DNA of 63,902 nt from DATIYF01 sp035517775 (lineage in GTDB: Bacteria; Acidobacteriota; Terriglobia; Terriglobales; Acidobacteriaceae). The notes below the pieces were generated by a model. It was not told the DNA's origin. It did not search any database and saw only the letters and a program-made list of their open reading frames with translations. The stretch covers positions 1 through 63,902 of the forward strand of contig DATIYF010000006.1 in NCBI GenBank assembly GCA_035517775.1, read 5' to 3'. Positions 1-8,948 of the stretch are shown piece after piece. The position numbers and the translations under genes are program-made. Each line of letters starts with the position of its first letter. Positions within the stretch are counted from its first letter, which is position 1.

Positions 1-1
1 G

Positions 2-256
2 CAGCACATCGCGGAGAAGATCGTGGCCGGCAAGATGGAAAAGTTCTACGAAGAGGTCTGTCTCTACGAGCAGCCCTTCATCAAAGACCAGACCATTTCG
101 ATCTCGCAGCTGATTGCTTCGAAGATCGGCAAGCTGGGCGAGAACATCGCCGTGCGGCGCTTCGCCCGCTTCAAGGTGGGTGAGGCCAACGCCACCGTGG
201 CTTTTACCAGCGGTAAGCCCGATGAAGGCGAGGCCGGGGCTCCAGCGCTAAAGTAG
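2..256 (+). CDS. tsf: Elongation factor Ts, C-terminal fragment
   Basis: The 3' end of an open frame that enters from the left edge; the start is outside the window. EF-Ts is the guanine-nucleotide exchange factor that recycles EF-Tu from GDP to GTP during translation. The visible 84 residues hold the typical C-terminal segment (IVAGKMEKFYEEVCLYEQPF, then an IGENI-like GKLGENIAVRRFARF stretch) seen in this family. It ends in a short acidic, Ala/Gly-rich tail. The position directly before pyrH and frr matches the common bacterial order rpsB-tsf-pyrH-frr, although a hairpin terminator separates it from pyrH here. Confidence 0.93.
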   Translation, partial: QHIAEKIVAGKMEKFYEEVCLYEQPFIKDQTISISQLIASKIGKLGENIAVRRFARFKVGEANATVAFTSGKPDEGEAGAPALK

Positions 257-263
257 GGTACAG

Positions 264-287
264 GGGCTGCTTCGGCAGCCCTTTTTT
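264..287 (+). terminator. Rho-independent terminator after tsf
   Basis: A perfect 7-bp stem (GGGCTGC / GCAGCCC) closed by a TTCG tetraloop and followed by six T residues. It begins eight bases after the tsf stop codon. It makes an upstream start for pyrH at 286 unlikely, because that start would lie inside the T-run. Confidence 0.9.
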
Positions 288-342
288 GATGTCGGCAACT
301 AAATGTTACCAGCTCGCTCAGCCGGCAGGAGCACTGAGTTGG

Positions 343-1080
343 ATGGTAACGGTCCCCGAGAACATGACCACTGCTGTCTTCAAACGCGTTCTGCTTAAGC
401 TCTCAGGCGAGGCTCTGGCCGCGGGCCAGGGCTTTGGCGTGGATCCCCAGCACATCCACTCCATCGCGGGCGAATTGGCCGGCGTTCATAGGCTCGGCAT
501 TCAGGTAGCCATCGTCGTTGGCGGCGGCAATTTCTTCCGCGGCGTGGCCGAGCAGGCCCAAGACATGGACCGGGTTTCGGCTGACCACATGGGTATGCTG
601 GCCACGGTGATCAACTCTCTGGCCTTGCAGGATGCGCTGGAAAAGCAGGACGTTCACACTCGCGTGATGTCGGCCATCGAGATGAATCAGGTGTGCGAGC
701 CCTTCATCCGGCGGCGCGCTATCCGCCACCTGGAAAAGGGCCGGGTAGTGATCTTCGCCGGCGGCACGGGCAACCCCTATTTCTCCACCGATACCGCAGC
801 CTCGCTGCGCGCCATGGAGATCAAAGCCGATGCCATTCTCAAGGCCACCAAAGTGGATGGCATCTACGACGCCGACCCCATGCTGGTGAAAGATGCGACC
901 AAGTTTGCCCAGATCAGCTACATGGAAGTGCTCAAGCGCGGCCTGAAGGTAATGGACTCCACTGCCATCTCTCTCTGCAAAGACAACAACCTGCCGATTA
1001 TCGTTTTCAATCTGAACCAGCCCGGCAATATCAAGCGCGTGGTGACGGGGGAGAAGATCGGCTCGCTGGTAAGCGCCTGA
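343..1080 (+). CDS. pyrH: UMP kinase
   Basis: Phosphorylates UMP to UDP with ATP; this is the hexameric bacterial UMP kinase of the amino-acid kinase fold, acting in the cytoplasm in pyrimidine nucleotide synthesis. The sequence shows the family landmarks in order: KRVLLKLSGEAL near the N-terminus, the glycine-rich IVVGGGNFFRG loop, DHMGMLATVINSLAL, the FAGGTGNPYFSTDTAA loop and KATKVDGIYDADP. I place the start at 343, preceded by AGGAG eleven bases upstream, giving 245 residues. A second candidate ATG at 364 gives 238 residues, closer to the usual family length, but has a weaker ribosome binding site. The order tsf-pyrH-frr supports the call. Confidence 0.95.
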   Translation: MVTVPENMTTAVFKRVLLKLSGEALAAGQGFGVDPQHIHSIAGELAGVHRLGIQVAIVVGGGNFFRGVAEQAQDMDRVSADHMGMLATVINSLALQDALEKQDVHTRVMSAIEMNQVCEPFIRRRAIRHLEKGRVVIFAGGTGNPYFSTDTAASLRAMEIKADAILKATKVDGIYDADPMLVKDATKFAQISYMEVLKRGLKVMDSTAISLCKDNNLPIIVFNLNQPGNIKRVVTGEKIGSLVSA

Positions 1081-1144
1081 GAAGCGGAATGGGCTGCAAG
1101 AAGCTCGGAACGGCACCGGAAGTGCGCGCCGGAAGACCGCGGGT

Positions 1145-1150
1145 TATAAT
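1145..1150 (+). promoter_or_regulatory. Candidate -10 element upstream of frr
   Basis: A perfect TATAAT hexamer lies 38 bases before the frr start. No convincing -35 hexamer is visible at 16-18 bp upstream, so it is only a candidate. It suggests frr can be transcribed separately from pyrH. Confidence 0.45.
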
Positions 1151-1188
1151 TCAACCTCTTAACATCTGACTTTTCACCGGAGCTTCCG

Positions 1189-1776
1189 ATGGCGCAAGCG
1201 ACCATGGCAGCGCTGCCTGCCCTGAAAGAAACCTACGCCCAGCTTAAGGGCCGCATGGACAAAGCGGTGGAAGATTTTCGCCGCGAAATGGCCTCCACTC
1301 GCACTGGCCGCGCCAATGTTCACATGCTCGACAGTGTGAGCGTGGATTACTACGGGACGCCCACTCCCCTGAACCAGATCGCCACGGTTCACGCCGAGGC
1401 ACAGCTCATTACCGTGCAGGCCTGGGATACCTCACAACTGCAGGCGATTGAGAAGGCGATTCGCGCGGCCGACCTCGGCCTGAACCCGATGAACGACGGC
1501 AAGATCGTACGTGTGCCGGTGCCACCGCTTACCGAAGAGCGCCGCAAAGACATGGTCAAGCATCTGCACAAAGTGCTTGAGGAGCACCGCACGGCCGTGC
1601 GCAACATCCGCCGCGACGGCAATGACGCCATCAAGAAGGCGCTCAAGGACAAGAAGATCACCGAGGACGATGAAAAGCGCGCGGGCGAAGAAATCCAGAA
1701 ACTTACCGACGACGAGATCAAGAAGATGGAAGAGATGAGCAGAGCCAAAGAGAAAGAAGTACTGGAAATCAAGTAA
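1189..1776 (+). CDS. frr: Ribosome recycling factor
   Basis: Splits post-termination ribosomes together with EF-G. The frame encodes 195 residues; the family is usually about 185, and the surplus is a short N-terminal extension before the ETYAQLKGRMDKAVEDFRRE helix. Recognisable family signatures are MASTRTGRANVHMLD near residue 40, YYGTPTPLNQIA, LGLNPMNDGKIVRVPVPPLT and a basic, highly helical C-terminal half. GGAG lies just upstream of the ATG. It follows pyrH in the conserved translation cluster and may have its own promoter in the 108-bp gap. Confidence 0.95.
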   Translation: MAQATMAALPALKETYAQLKGRMDKAVEDFRREMASTRTGRANVHMLDSVSVDYYGTPTPLNQIATVHAEAQLITVQAWDTSQLQAIEKAIRAADLGLNPMNDGKIVRVPVPPLTEERRKDMVKHLHKVLEEHRTAVRNIRRDGNDAIKKALKDKKITEDDEKRAGEEIQKLTDDEIKKMEEMSRAKEKEVLEIK

Positions 1777-2003
1777 CCAACTACGGAACCAAGCCGGAGC
1801 GCGCGCCAGCGCGGTCTCCGCCGTATGGCTTCATCCCCCTCGGTCGTGCCGGCACTTTCTTGCACTCGCCTTTGAACGCCTTGCCTGGCGAGGATTTTGG
1901 TGAGGTACATGCCCAAACGGGGGCAACTTTCCCAATCCAGCTGTGTTTCAATCCGGCAAGACAAAACGCGTGCTCCCAAAATCTCCGCCTTTGGAGCTAC
2001 TTT

Positions 2004-3377
2004 ATGAAGCGTTTCCTGACGTCCTTCGTAGTCCTGCTTTCCATTGCCTTCACATTTGCCGGTTGCGGCGGAAGTGGCAGCGCCTCTTTTTCGGGCGGCG
2101 GCAGCCCCTCGGCCGTGTTTGTAACGGGCGAGGATGCTCCTCTACCCTCCGTACTAGCCTTCAACGTCACCATCAACAGCATTACTCTCAATAACAGCAG
2201 CACGAGTGTGCAAGTTCTTGCACAGCCCACCACTGTAGATTTCGCCCGTCTGCTCGGGCTGCGCACTCTTCTCGGCTTCAACACCGTCGCTCCCGGAACG
2301 TATGACAGCGTTACCTTTCAACTTTCGTCCCCGGTAATTTCCTACCTTGACCTGACCACTACTCCGCCTTCGGTGGGAACGATCAATGGCACGCTCACTT
2401 CTTCGACCGTGACGGTGGCGCTACCCAAGCCCATGGCCGTGGCAGAGAGCGGCCTGGCCGGGCTGCACATGGAATTTGATCTCAGGCAGTCCATTCAGCT
2501 GGATACCAACGGAGAGGTAACCGGCTCCGTGGATCCCCACATAAACGCGAAGGCGGTGCAGGCTAGCGATGACGATGCGGAGATCACCGATCTGCGCGGA
2601 GGCCTGGTCTCGGTCAACGTCTCGGGCAATTCTTTCGTGCTGCAGCGTGCCGGCGGCCACGACATCACCATTGACGTGAACAGCAACACCCAGTTCAACG
2701 GATCGTATTCGCTGGGCAGCCTGGCGACCCCGATGATTATCGAGGTGGACGGCACGGTGCAAGCCGATGGCAGCATCCTGGCGGAGGAAGTCGAGGTCAT
2801 CTGCACGGATGGCGCCTTTGTCATGGGTCATATTGTTGCTGTCAACCCAACCAGCGGCCCGGCGCAAAGCGTTACGCTGCTGGTGGGAGAAGAACTGCCG
2901 GCAATCTCGGGAGTGCAGGCCGGTTTTCCTGCGACCATTGATGTCAGCGCGGTCACCGACTACGACATCCGGCATTTCAACAACTGGTTCACCAGCTATC
3001 TCTTCAACAGCTCTTCGTTGGTGATCGGGCAGCGCATTCTGATCGGCGGCACGGTGGATAGCTCGAGCAACTTCACGCCGCGCCGCGTTGTGCTGCGCCG
3101 CCAAGGCGTAGTCGGGCAGCTGGTGCAAGGCAGCGTGAGCATCACCAGCGGTAATCTCGGCAGCTTTCAACTGCAGAACAACGGCCTGCTGGGTTATGTG
3201 CTCAATGCGCCGCTCAGGGTGCAGACCGGCGACTCCACCCGCTTCCTCAACGTGAATGGCTTGCTGGGCCTTTCGACCGCGGGAAGCGCGCAAGTAGCGG
3301 CCGCTGGCCTGATGCTCAAAGACCAGACCAGTGGCAATGTGCAGATGTGGGCCCACCACGTCGCCATTTTGCCCTAG
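2004..3377 (+). CDS. DUF4382/DUF5666-type secreted lipoprotein
   Basis: A 457-residue exported protein of unknown role. The start at 2004 is chosen because it is preceded by a TTGGAG ribosome binding site and begins a classical lipoprotein signal peptide: KR, a hydrophobic core, then lipobox FAGC with the cysteine near residue 20. The remainder is beta-rich and rich in Ser, Thr, Val and Gly. The first half resembles DUF4382 (VNSITLNNSST followed by a leucine-rich loop and PGTYDSVTFQL). The second half resembles the repeated DUF5666 unit (NSFVLQRAGGHDITIDVNS and later copies). Such proteins are common in Acidobacteriota and have no known reaction. It is likely anchored in a membrane facing the periplasm or outside. 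No partner gene is adjacent. Confidence 0.75.
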   Translation: MKRFLTSFVVLLSIAFTFAGCGGSGSASFSGGGSPSAVFVTGEDAPLPSVLAFNVTINSITLNNSSTSVQVLAQPTTVDFARLLGLRTLLGFNTVAPGTYDSVTFQLSSPVISYLDLTTTPPSVGTINGTLTSSTVTVALPKPMAVAESGLAGLHMEFDLRQSIQLDTNGEVTGSVDPHINAKAVQASDDDAEITDLRGGLVSVNVSGNSFVLQRAGGHDITIDVNSNTQFNGSYSLGSLATPMIIEVDGTVQADGSILAEEVEVICTDGAFVMGHIVAVNPTSGPAQSVTLLVGEELPAISGVQAGFPATIDVSAVTDYDIRHFNNWFTSYLFNSSSLVIGQRILIGGTVDSSSNFTPRRVVLRRQGVVGQLVQGSVSITSGNLGSFQLQNNGLLGYVLNAPLRVQTGDSTRFLNVNGLLGLSTAGSAQVAAAGLMLKDQTSGNVQMWAHHVAILP

Positions 3378-3409
3378 TTGAGTGGTGAGGTTAGTTTGAG
3401 AAGCTATGA

Positions 3410-3490
3410 CCACGAAGGGCGCTAAGGTACACGAAAGAAGCCTTTTGATCGGTAACGACTTCGCGAACCTGGGTGTCCTTCGTCGTCTCC
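3410..3490. repeat. Degenerate inverted intergenic repeat, CACGAAGG type
   Basis: The left arm carries roughly 9-bp periodic units (CACGAAGGG, CGCTAAGGT, ACACGAAAG). The right arm carries the complementary GGGTGTCCTTCGTCGT. It resembles the repeat remnants at 30512-30575 and 61550-61630 in this window. Confidence 0.45.
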
Positions 3491-3544
3491 TCGTACATCG
3501 CCGAAACTGAACCAATATCCATGGCTGACTTAGCGGGAGCGAGG

Positions 3545-3568
3545 GGCGGCCGATGGGCCGCCATTTTT
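3545..3568 (+). terminator. Rho-independent terminator
   Basis: A perfect 7-bp stem GGCGGCC / GGCCGCC with a GATG loop, then A and five T residues. It lies about 170 bp beyond the lipoprotein gene and probably ends that transcript. Confidence 0.75.
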
Positions 3569-3694
3569 CCACTCCGCCAACGAGCCACAGGAAACAACTG
3601 AAAGCCACGCCGAGCCGCTTCATGAGGTGGTTGAGCTGGCAGTTCCTCGTTGGAGATGTCAGTTTCCACGGCGACTTTCTGCGGCGTGCCCTTT

Positions 3695-3700
3695 TATAAT
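3695..3700 (+). promoter_or_regulatory. -10 box immediately before the oxidoreductase start
   Basis: A perfect TATAAT ends only nine bases before the ATG at 3710. If used, the message would begin about three bases before the start codon, so it would be nearly leaderless. No Shine-Dalgarno is visible before that ATG, which agrees. No clear -35 was found. Confidence 0.5.
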
Positions 3701-3709
3701 CACAAAACC

Positions 3710-5860
3710 ATGAAAAAAGTGGTCCATGCTGCCTGCCCGCACGATTGCCCGGACGCATGCGGCGTTCTGATCACGATTGAAGACGGTCGCGCGACCAAGA
3801 TTCAGGGTGATCCAGCACACCCGGTCACGCGCGGGTTTCTCTGCGCCAAAGTGGCGAAATACCTGGATCGCGTGTACTCGCCTGAGCGCGTGCTCTATCC
3901 CATGCGGAGAGTTGCGCCGAAGGGAGTCGGCGCCGGCCGTGTGGGGCACAGCCCCGCTTCCACACAGCCCGGGCCTGTTTCCGCAAAAGTCTTTCAGCGC
4001 ATTACGTGGGATGAGGCTCTGGAGGAGATCAGTTTCCGCTTCCGCCAGATCGCAGCCGAATTCGGCAGCGAAGCCATCTTGCCCTACTCCTACGGCGGCA
4101 CGCTTGGTCTGCTGAACGGCGCTTCCATGGACCGGCGCTTCTTTCACCGCCTGGGAGCCTCGCAGCTCGACCGCACCATCTGCTCCATGGCGGGAGAGAC
4201 CGGCCTCAAATCCGTGCTGGGCGTCAAGCTGGGCACCGATCCCGAGCAGTTCGTTCACTCGCGGCTCATCATCGCGTGGGCCTCGAACATTCACGGCAAC
4301 AACGTTCATCTGTGGCCCTTCATCGTGGAGGCTCGGCGCAAGGGCGCAAAACTGGTGGTGATTGATCCCTACCGCACGCGCACGGCGGCGTGCGCCGACT
4401 GGTATTTACCTGTCAATCCCGGCACGGACGCTGCGCTCGCCCTGGCCATGATGCACGTCATCATCCATGATGGCCTTTACGATTCCGATTACGTCTCCCG
4501 CTATACGCTGGGTTTCGAACAGCTCCGGGAAAAAGTGAGAGAGTATTCGCCACAGCGCGCCGAGAGGTGGACTGGTATTTCCGCCGCCGACATTAGCAGG
4601 CTGGCCCGCGAATACGCGACTACACATCCGGCAGTCATTCGCCTCAATTACGGTGTGCAGCGCTCGGAATACGGCGGCATGGCCACCCGCGCGATTACCA
4701 TGCTGCCCTGCATCACCGGATCATGGAAAGAAGTTGGCGGCGGGTTGCAGCTTTCTACCAGCGGCGCCTTCGGGCTGAACCGCGAAGCGCTGGAGCGCGC
4801 TGACCTGATGCAAGGCTCGCTGGGCCGCCCCGCCCGCGTGGTCAACATGGTCGAACTGGGCAAAGCGCTCCATGGGCTGAACAACCCACCCATCAAAGCG
4901 CTGTTCGTTTACAGCTCGAACCCAGCCGCGGTTTGCCCCAACCATAATGAAGTCATCCGCGGGCTGAAGCGGCCTGATCTTTTTACCGTGGTGCACGAGC
5001 AGTTCTTAACCGATACGACCGATTACGCCGATCTGGTGCTGCCTGCGACCACGTTTTTCGAGCACAAGGACATGCAGGCGGCCTACGGGCACTACTACCT
5101 GCAGATGTCCGAAAAGGCGATCGAACCTTTGGGTGAATGCCGCTCCAATGTCGAAGTATTTCGCGGGCTGGCTATGCGCATGGGGTTCGAAGACGAGTGC
5201 TTCCGCCAGAGCGCGGAAGAAATGATGGACGAAGCCCTGTGTTCGCCCAACCCATGGCTAAAGGGAATTGACCGCGGCCGGCTGGAGCGGGAAGGGCACG
5301 TGCGGCTGAATTTTGAAGCGCGGACTTCCGCGCCTTTTCTGCCCTTCGCCCAGGGTAACTTTGCCACCGCCAGCGGCAAGGCTGAACTCTACAGCGAAGC
5401 GCTCGGGGCGCAGGGATTGGACCCGGTGGTGGAATTTGCGCCTCCCGGCGAATCGCGGCACGGCACGCTGGCCGGCACCTTTCCGTTGGAATTGCTTGCC
5501 CGCAAGGCGGATAACTTTCTTAACTCCACGTTTTCCAATCAGCCCAGCGTAGAGGCAATGGAGAAGAATGAAATTGGACTGCTGGAAATCAGCGCCGCAG
5601 ATGCAAATGCCCGCGGAATCAAGGAAGGTGATCCGGTGCGCGTGTTCAACCGGCGCGGCGAAATTCGATTGCAGGCCCGGGTGGATGGGCGGGTGCAGCC
5701 GGGGGTGGTGGCGGCGCGCCTGTTTTGGGCCAAGCTTTCTCCCGAGCAGCGCAATATTAACGTGCTTACATCCGAAAAACTTTCCGACCTGGGCAACTCC
5801 GCCACGTTTTATTCCGTCTTGGTGGAGGTGGAGCTTTTTCGGCCCCAAGGTTGCCGCTAA
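3710..5860 (+). CDS. Molybdopterin-dependent oxidoreductase (MopB family)
   Basis: A 716-residue member of the bis-MGD molybdenum/tungsten oxidoreductase superfamily. The N-terminus carries a 4Fe-4S binding set C9-x3-C13-x3-C17-x27-C45 (CPHDCPDACG ... GFLCAK). The central half holds typical MopB segments (GASQLDRTICSMAGETG, WASNIHGNNVH, VVIDPYRTRTA, FVYSSNPAAVCPNH, TDTTDYADLVLPATTFFEH). The C-terminal part is a molydop-binding barrel (DANARGIKEGDPVRVFNRRGE). No Tat or Sec signal precedes the cluster, so the enzyme is probably cytoplasmic. No electron-transfer or membrane subunit is adjacent, and the substrate cannot be read from the sequence. The start at 3710 follows the TATAAT box and coincides with the conserved N-terminus. 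Confidence 0.88.
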   Translation: MKKVVHAACPHDCPDACGVLITIEDGRATKIQGDPAHPVTRGFLCAKVAKYLDRVYSPERVLYPMRRVAPKGVGAGRVGHSPASTQPGPVSAKVFQRITWDEALEEISFRFRQIAAEFGSEAILPYSYGGTLGLLNGASMDRRFFHRLGASQLDRTICSMAGETGLKSVLGVKLGTDPEQFVHSRLIIAWASNIHGNNVHLWPFIVEARRKGAKLVVIDPYRTRTAACADWYLPVNPGTDAALALAMMHVIIHDGLYDSDYVSRYTLGFEQLREKVREYSPQRAERWTGISAADISRLAREYATTHPAVIRLNYGVQRSEYGGMATRAITMLPCITGSWKEVGGGLQLSTSGAFGLNREALERADLMQGSLGRPARVVNMVELGKALHGLNNPPIKALFVYSSNPAAVCPNHNEVIRGLKRPDLFTVVHEQFLTDTTDYADLVLPATTFFEHKDMQAAYGHYYLQMSEKAIEPLGECRSNVEVFRGLAMRMGFEDECFRQSAEEMMDEALCSPNPWLKGIDRGRLEREGHVRLNFEARTSAPFLPFAQGNFATASGKAELYSEALGAQGLDPVVEFAPPGESRHGTLAGTFPLELLARKADNFLNSTFSNQPSVEAMEKNEIGLLEISAADANARGIKEGDPVRVFNRRGEIRLQARVDGRVQPGVVAARLFWAKLSPEQRNINVLTSEKLSDLGNSATFYSVLVEVELFRPQGCR

Positions 5861-5875
5861 CCGGGCGCGCCGGTT

Positions 5876-5906
5876 TTGGACGCTCCACATTGCTCTACCG
5901 TATAAT
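5876..5906 (+). promoter_or_regulatory. Candidate sigma-70 promoter for bamA
   Basis: TTGGAC (5876-5881) and a perfect TATAAT (5901-5906) are separated by 19 bp, slightly long. The predicted transcript start is near 5913, giving a leader of about 90-130 bases before bamA. Confidence 0.5.
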
Positions 5907-6043
5907 TGCCGTTTTGCAAACTCCCGTAGGCCGAGGTAGTAGCGATTCTTTGCCTTCATCACGATAGCCCTGCGGTTGCCAAGGGCAGGTGCGGTCGCGT
6001 GAAGCCGGCCCCGGCTAGCTCAGTGGTTCTATCTCCTTCCTTT

Positions 6044-8869
6044 ATGCGCTTTTGGAGCAGCATAGGTATTCTCCTGGGACTGCTTCTAGCGAACCTCGCC
6101 CTGTCTCCTTTCGCGCAGGCGCAGCAGGACCTGGTGGTTGGAATCGAGGTTCACGGCAACCGCCGCATTCCCACCGAGACGATCAAGGCCCGCATCTTCA
6201 CCCGGCCGGGCGATGTTTACGATCAGGCCGCCCTGGAGCGCGATTTCAACTCCTTATGGAACACCGGCTACTTCGAAGACATTCGCTTTGAGCGGGAGCG
6301 CACCGAGAAAGGCTGGATCATCCACATCTTCGTCAAGGAGCGGCCCACCATCCGCGAGATCGACTATCTCGGGCTCAGCTCGGTTTCCAAGAGCGACATT
6401 CTCGATCGCTTCAAGGAGGCCAAGGTCGGCCTTTATCCCGAGAGCCAGTACGATCCCACCAAGGTGAAGAAGGCCGAGGTCACGATCAAAGACCTGGAAG
6501 CCGAGCACGGCCGGCAGTTCGCCAGCGTGCGCACTGAAATCCGGCAGATTCCCCCGGCGGCGGTAAGCATCACCTTCGTGATCAAGGAAGGCCCCAAGGT
6601 TAAAGTTGGCAAGATACGCTTCGAGGGCAACCGGCATGTGAGCAGCCGAGTGTTGCGCCACGCCATGAAGAACCTGCGGCCCATCGGCATTCCCCACTCC
6701 ATTTTCCTGGAGAGCCTGTTCGCCAAGACCTACGACGCCAGCAAACTCGATGAAGACATCGAGCGTGTCCGCGAAGAGTACCAGAACCGCGGATATTTCA
6801 AGGTTGTGGTGGGCGACCCCAAGACTGATATCCACGACGTCGGGCATACCGGCTTCCATGTTCCTCTGTTGCAGTCTGGGCAAGGCAAAGCGGTGGATAT
6901 CAGCATTCCCATTGACGAGGGTGAACGCTATCGCCTGGGGAGCATTACCTTCTCACACAACAAGGCCGTCTCTAACGTCAAGGCTCTGCGCGGGCTGTTT
7001 CCCATCAAAGATGGCGACATTTTCGACCGCAGCAAGGTTGCAAAAGGTCTCGACAATCTGCGCAATGCCTACGGCGAGCTGGGCTACATCAACTTCACCT
7101 CGATCCCCAACACCTCGTTCGACGAGAACCAGAAGCTGGTCAACCTCAACATTGACGTGGATGAGGGCAAGCAGTTCTCCGTGCGCCGCATCGAATTCCA
7201 GGGCAATACCACCACGCGTGACAAAGTAATTCGCCGCGAAATTCTGCTGGAAGAAGGCCAGGTATACAACGAGCGCCTGTGGAAGCTGAGCCTGCAGCGG
7301 CTGAATCAACTGGGCTACTTCGAGCCGCTGAAGCCCGAAGACCCCGATATTACCGAGCGTCACTTGAACGAAAAAGAAGGCACGGTGGACCTGACGCTCA
7401 AGGTGCACGAAAAAGGCAAGAACAGTATCGGCCTGAGCGGCGGCGTCAGCGGGCTGGCGGGCGCCTTCGTGGGCATCAGTTACAGCACCAACAACTTCCT
7501 GGGCCTGGGCGAGACACTTTCCATCCAGGCGAATATCGGCAACCTGGAACGCGACCTGATGTTCGGGTTCACCCAGCCCTACCTCTTCGATAAGCCGCTG
7601 CAGTTCGGTTTTACCGTGTACACTCGAAAGTACAATTACAACCAGGCGCGCGAGGCGGCCATTCTTACCGGCCAGCAGCTCAACATTCCGCAAGCCCTCT
7701 TGCAGAACCTGCAAAACTACTCGCAATCGAGCACAGGGTTTTCGCTCTCCCTCAGCAAACCGCTGCATCGCTCCTTCAAGCGCCTCGGCATCACCTATTC
7801 GTTCGATAGCTCGTCGCTGGTGACCCTGAGCACCGCCTCGAAGAACCTGTTCAGCTACCTGCAATATGAAGGCATCAGCGGTCCGAATTCACTGAACGGA
7901 ATCGTCACCAGCAAGGTGTTCCCCACTTTTTCCTTCAGCACGCTCGATAGCGCATATTTCACCAAGAGCGGCAGCCGCATGACCCTGGGGGCGGAAATTG
8001 CCGGACTGGGCGGCACGGTGCGCTCCATCCGGCCGATTGTGGAGTACACCCATTTCCACCCGGTTCAGAAGCGGCGCAACACCATCGCCTATAACGTGGA
8101 GGCCTCCTTCCTCACCGGCTATGCCGGGGAAGTGGCGCCGCCCTTCGAGCGCTTCTATATGGGCGGAGAAAACGACATTCGCGGCTTCGATATCCGCTCC
8201 ATTTCGCCGGTCGCCTATCTGCCCAGCTCCACCTCCATTCCGCTGACCAATCCGGATGGCTCCGTGGTCCCCAAAGATCCCAATAACCCGGCGCGTGGCG
8301 CCTACACCATCCCTATCCCGGTCGAGCAGATTGTGTTCCCCGGCGGCGACTTAAGCGCCTGGGGGAATCTCGAATACCGCATCACCATTGCCGGGCCGGT
8401 GGTGGTGGCGCCCTTCCTGGACATGGGAATTGATCCCATTCTGCGGCCCTCGCAATTGAAAATCACGCCGCAGGAGTTGAGCATTTTGGAGGCCGAAAAG
8501 TTCGGCTGCCCGGCGCTGGATGTGGCTCTCAATTGCACCAACCAGCTGACCGGGGTCTTCTCTGGCGCGGGTGATCAGAACCTGAAGATTGACAGCAATA
8601 CCAACTGGACGCCGCGCATGTCCACCGGCCTTGAGCTGCAGGTTCTGCTGCCGATCGTCAATGCTCCTTTCCGGGTTTACTGGGCGTACAATCCTTTGCG
8701 GCTGGATACCACCAGCACCGCGCCCATCCAGCTTGACCGCAATCTTATGTTCCCCCCGGGAGCGGCCGGCGATTACACCTTCCAGCAGGCCAAGACGATT
8801 TACACCCCTCACTTCATCCTGCGCGAGCCCCGCAAGACCTTCCGCTTTACCGTGGCTACTACGTTCTAG
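6044..8869 (+). CDS. bamA: Outer membrane protein assembly factor BamA
   Basis: Omp85-family core of the BAM machine that folds beta-barrel proteins into the outer membrane. From 6044 the protein has 941 residues. It has an N-terminal signal peptide (MRFWSSIGILLGLLLANLAL ... AQA), about five POTRA repeats over roughly residues 30-425 (for example VVGIEVHGNRRIPTETIKAR and VRRIEFQGNTTTRDKVIRRE), then a C-terminal barrel. The barrel carries the NDIRGF motif of the L6 loop and ends in an aromatic residue (VATTF). A GTG at 5999 could be an earlier start, but the signal peptide fits 6044 better; neither has a strong ribosome binding site. The length exceeds the E. coli protein (about 800), mainly through barrel-loop insertions. 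It is followed by a Skp/OmpH-like chaperone, a common arrangement. Confidence 0.93.
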   Translation: MRFWSSIGILLGLLLANLALSPFAQAQQDLVVGIEVHGNRRIPTETIKARIFTRPGDVYDQAALERDFNSLWNTGYFEDIRFERERTEKGWIIHIFVKERPTIREIDYLGLSSVSKSDILDRFKEAKVGLYPESQYDPTKVKKAEVTIKDLEAEHGRQFASVRTEIRQIPPAAVSITFVIKEGPKVKVGKIRFEGNRHVSSRVLRHAMKNLRPIGIPHSIFLESLFAKTYDASKLDEDIERVREEYQNRGYFKVVVGDPKTDIHDVGHTGFHVPLLQSGQGKAVDISIPIDEGERYRLGSITFSHNKAVSNVKALRGLFPIKDGDIFDRSKVAKGLDNLRNAYGELGYINFTSIPNTSFDENQKLVNLNIDVDEGKQFSVRRIEFQGNTTTRDKVIRREILLEEGQVYNERLWKLSLQRLNQLGYFEPLKPEDPDITERHLNEKEGTVDLTLKVHEKGKNSIGLSGGVSGLAGAFVGISYSTNNFLGLGETLSIQANIGNLERDLMFGFTQPYLFDKPLQFGFTVYTRKYNYNQAREAAILTGQQLNIPQALLQNLQNYSQSSTGFSLSLSKPLHRSFKRLGITYSFDSSSLVTLSTASKNLFSYLQYEGISGPNSLNGIVTSKVFPTFSFSTLDSAYFTKSGSRMTLGAEIAGLGGTVRSIRPIVEYTHFHPVQKRRNTIAYNVEASFLTGYAGEVAPPFERFYMGGENDIRGFDIRSISPVAYLPSSTSIPLTNPDGSVVPKDPNNPARGAYTIPIPVEQIVFPGGDLSAWGNLEYRITIAGPVVVAPFLDMGIDPILRPSQLKITPQELSILEAEKFGCPALDVALNCTNQLTGVFSGAGDQNLKIDSNTNWTPRMSTGLELQVLLPIVNAPFRVYWAYNPLRLDTTSTAPIQLDRNLMFPPGAAGDYTFQQAKTIYTPHFILREPRKTFRFTVATTF

Positions 8870-8919
8870 CAGGCGGTTTACCCTGGCTCGCCAGAAACCC
8901 GGAAGGCAACCCGGGCGGT

Positions 8920-8948
8920 TTGACGCTGTGGGGGGCTGTTTCTATAAT
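8920..8948 (+). promoter_or_regulatory. Strong sigma-70-type promoter for the OmpH-like gene
   Basis: TTGACG (8920-8925), a 17-bp spacer and a perfect TATAAT (8943-8948). This is one of the best promoter matches in the window. It shows that the chaperone gene is transcribed independently of bamA, with a leader of about 170 bases. Confidence 0.75.

Larger units (their letters stand above)
3378..3709. other. Gene-free interval with repeat, terminator and -10 box
   Basis: This 332-bp gap has no convincing gene. It contains a degenerate inverted repeat (3410-3490), a strong hairpin terminator (3545-3568) and a TATAAT box just before the next gene (3695-3700). Confidence 0.6.

Noticed and set aside
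286..342. An earlier ATG start for pyrH
   Set aside because: It would start in the T-run of the tsf terminator and has no ribosome binding site.
2421..3758. A 445-codon open frame antisense to the lipoprotein gene
   Set aside because: It crosses a terminator and a promoter of the plus strand and shows no recognisable domain.
6009..6035. A stretch with the D-arm look of a tRNA (GGCTAGCTCAGTGGTT) just before bamA
   Set aside because: No T-arm, anticodon arm or acceptor complement follows; the bases lie in the bamA leader or N-terminal coding region.
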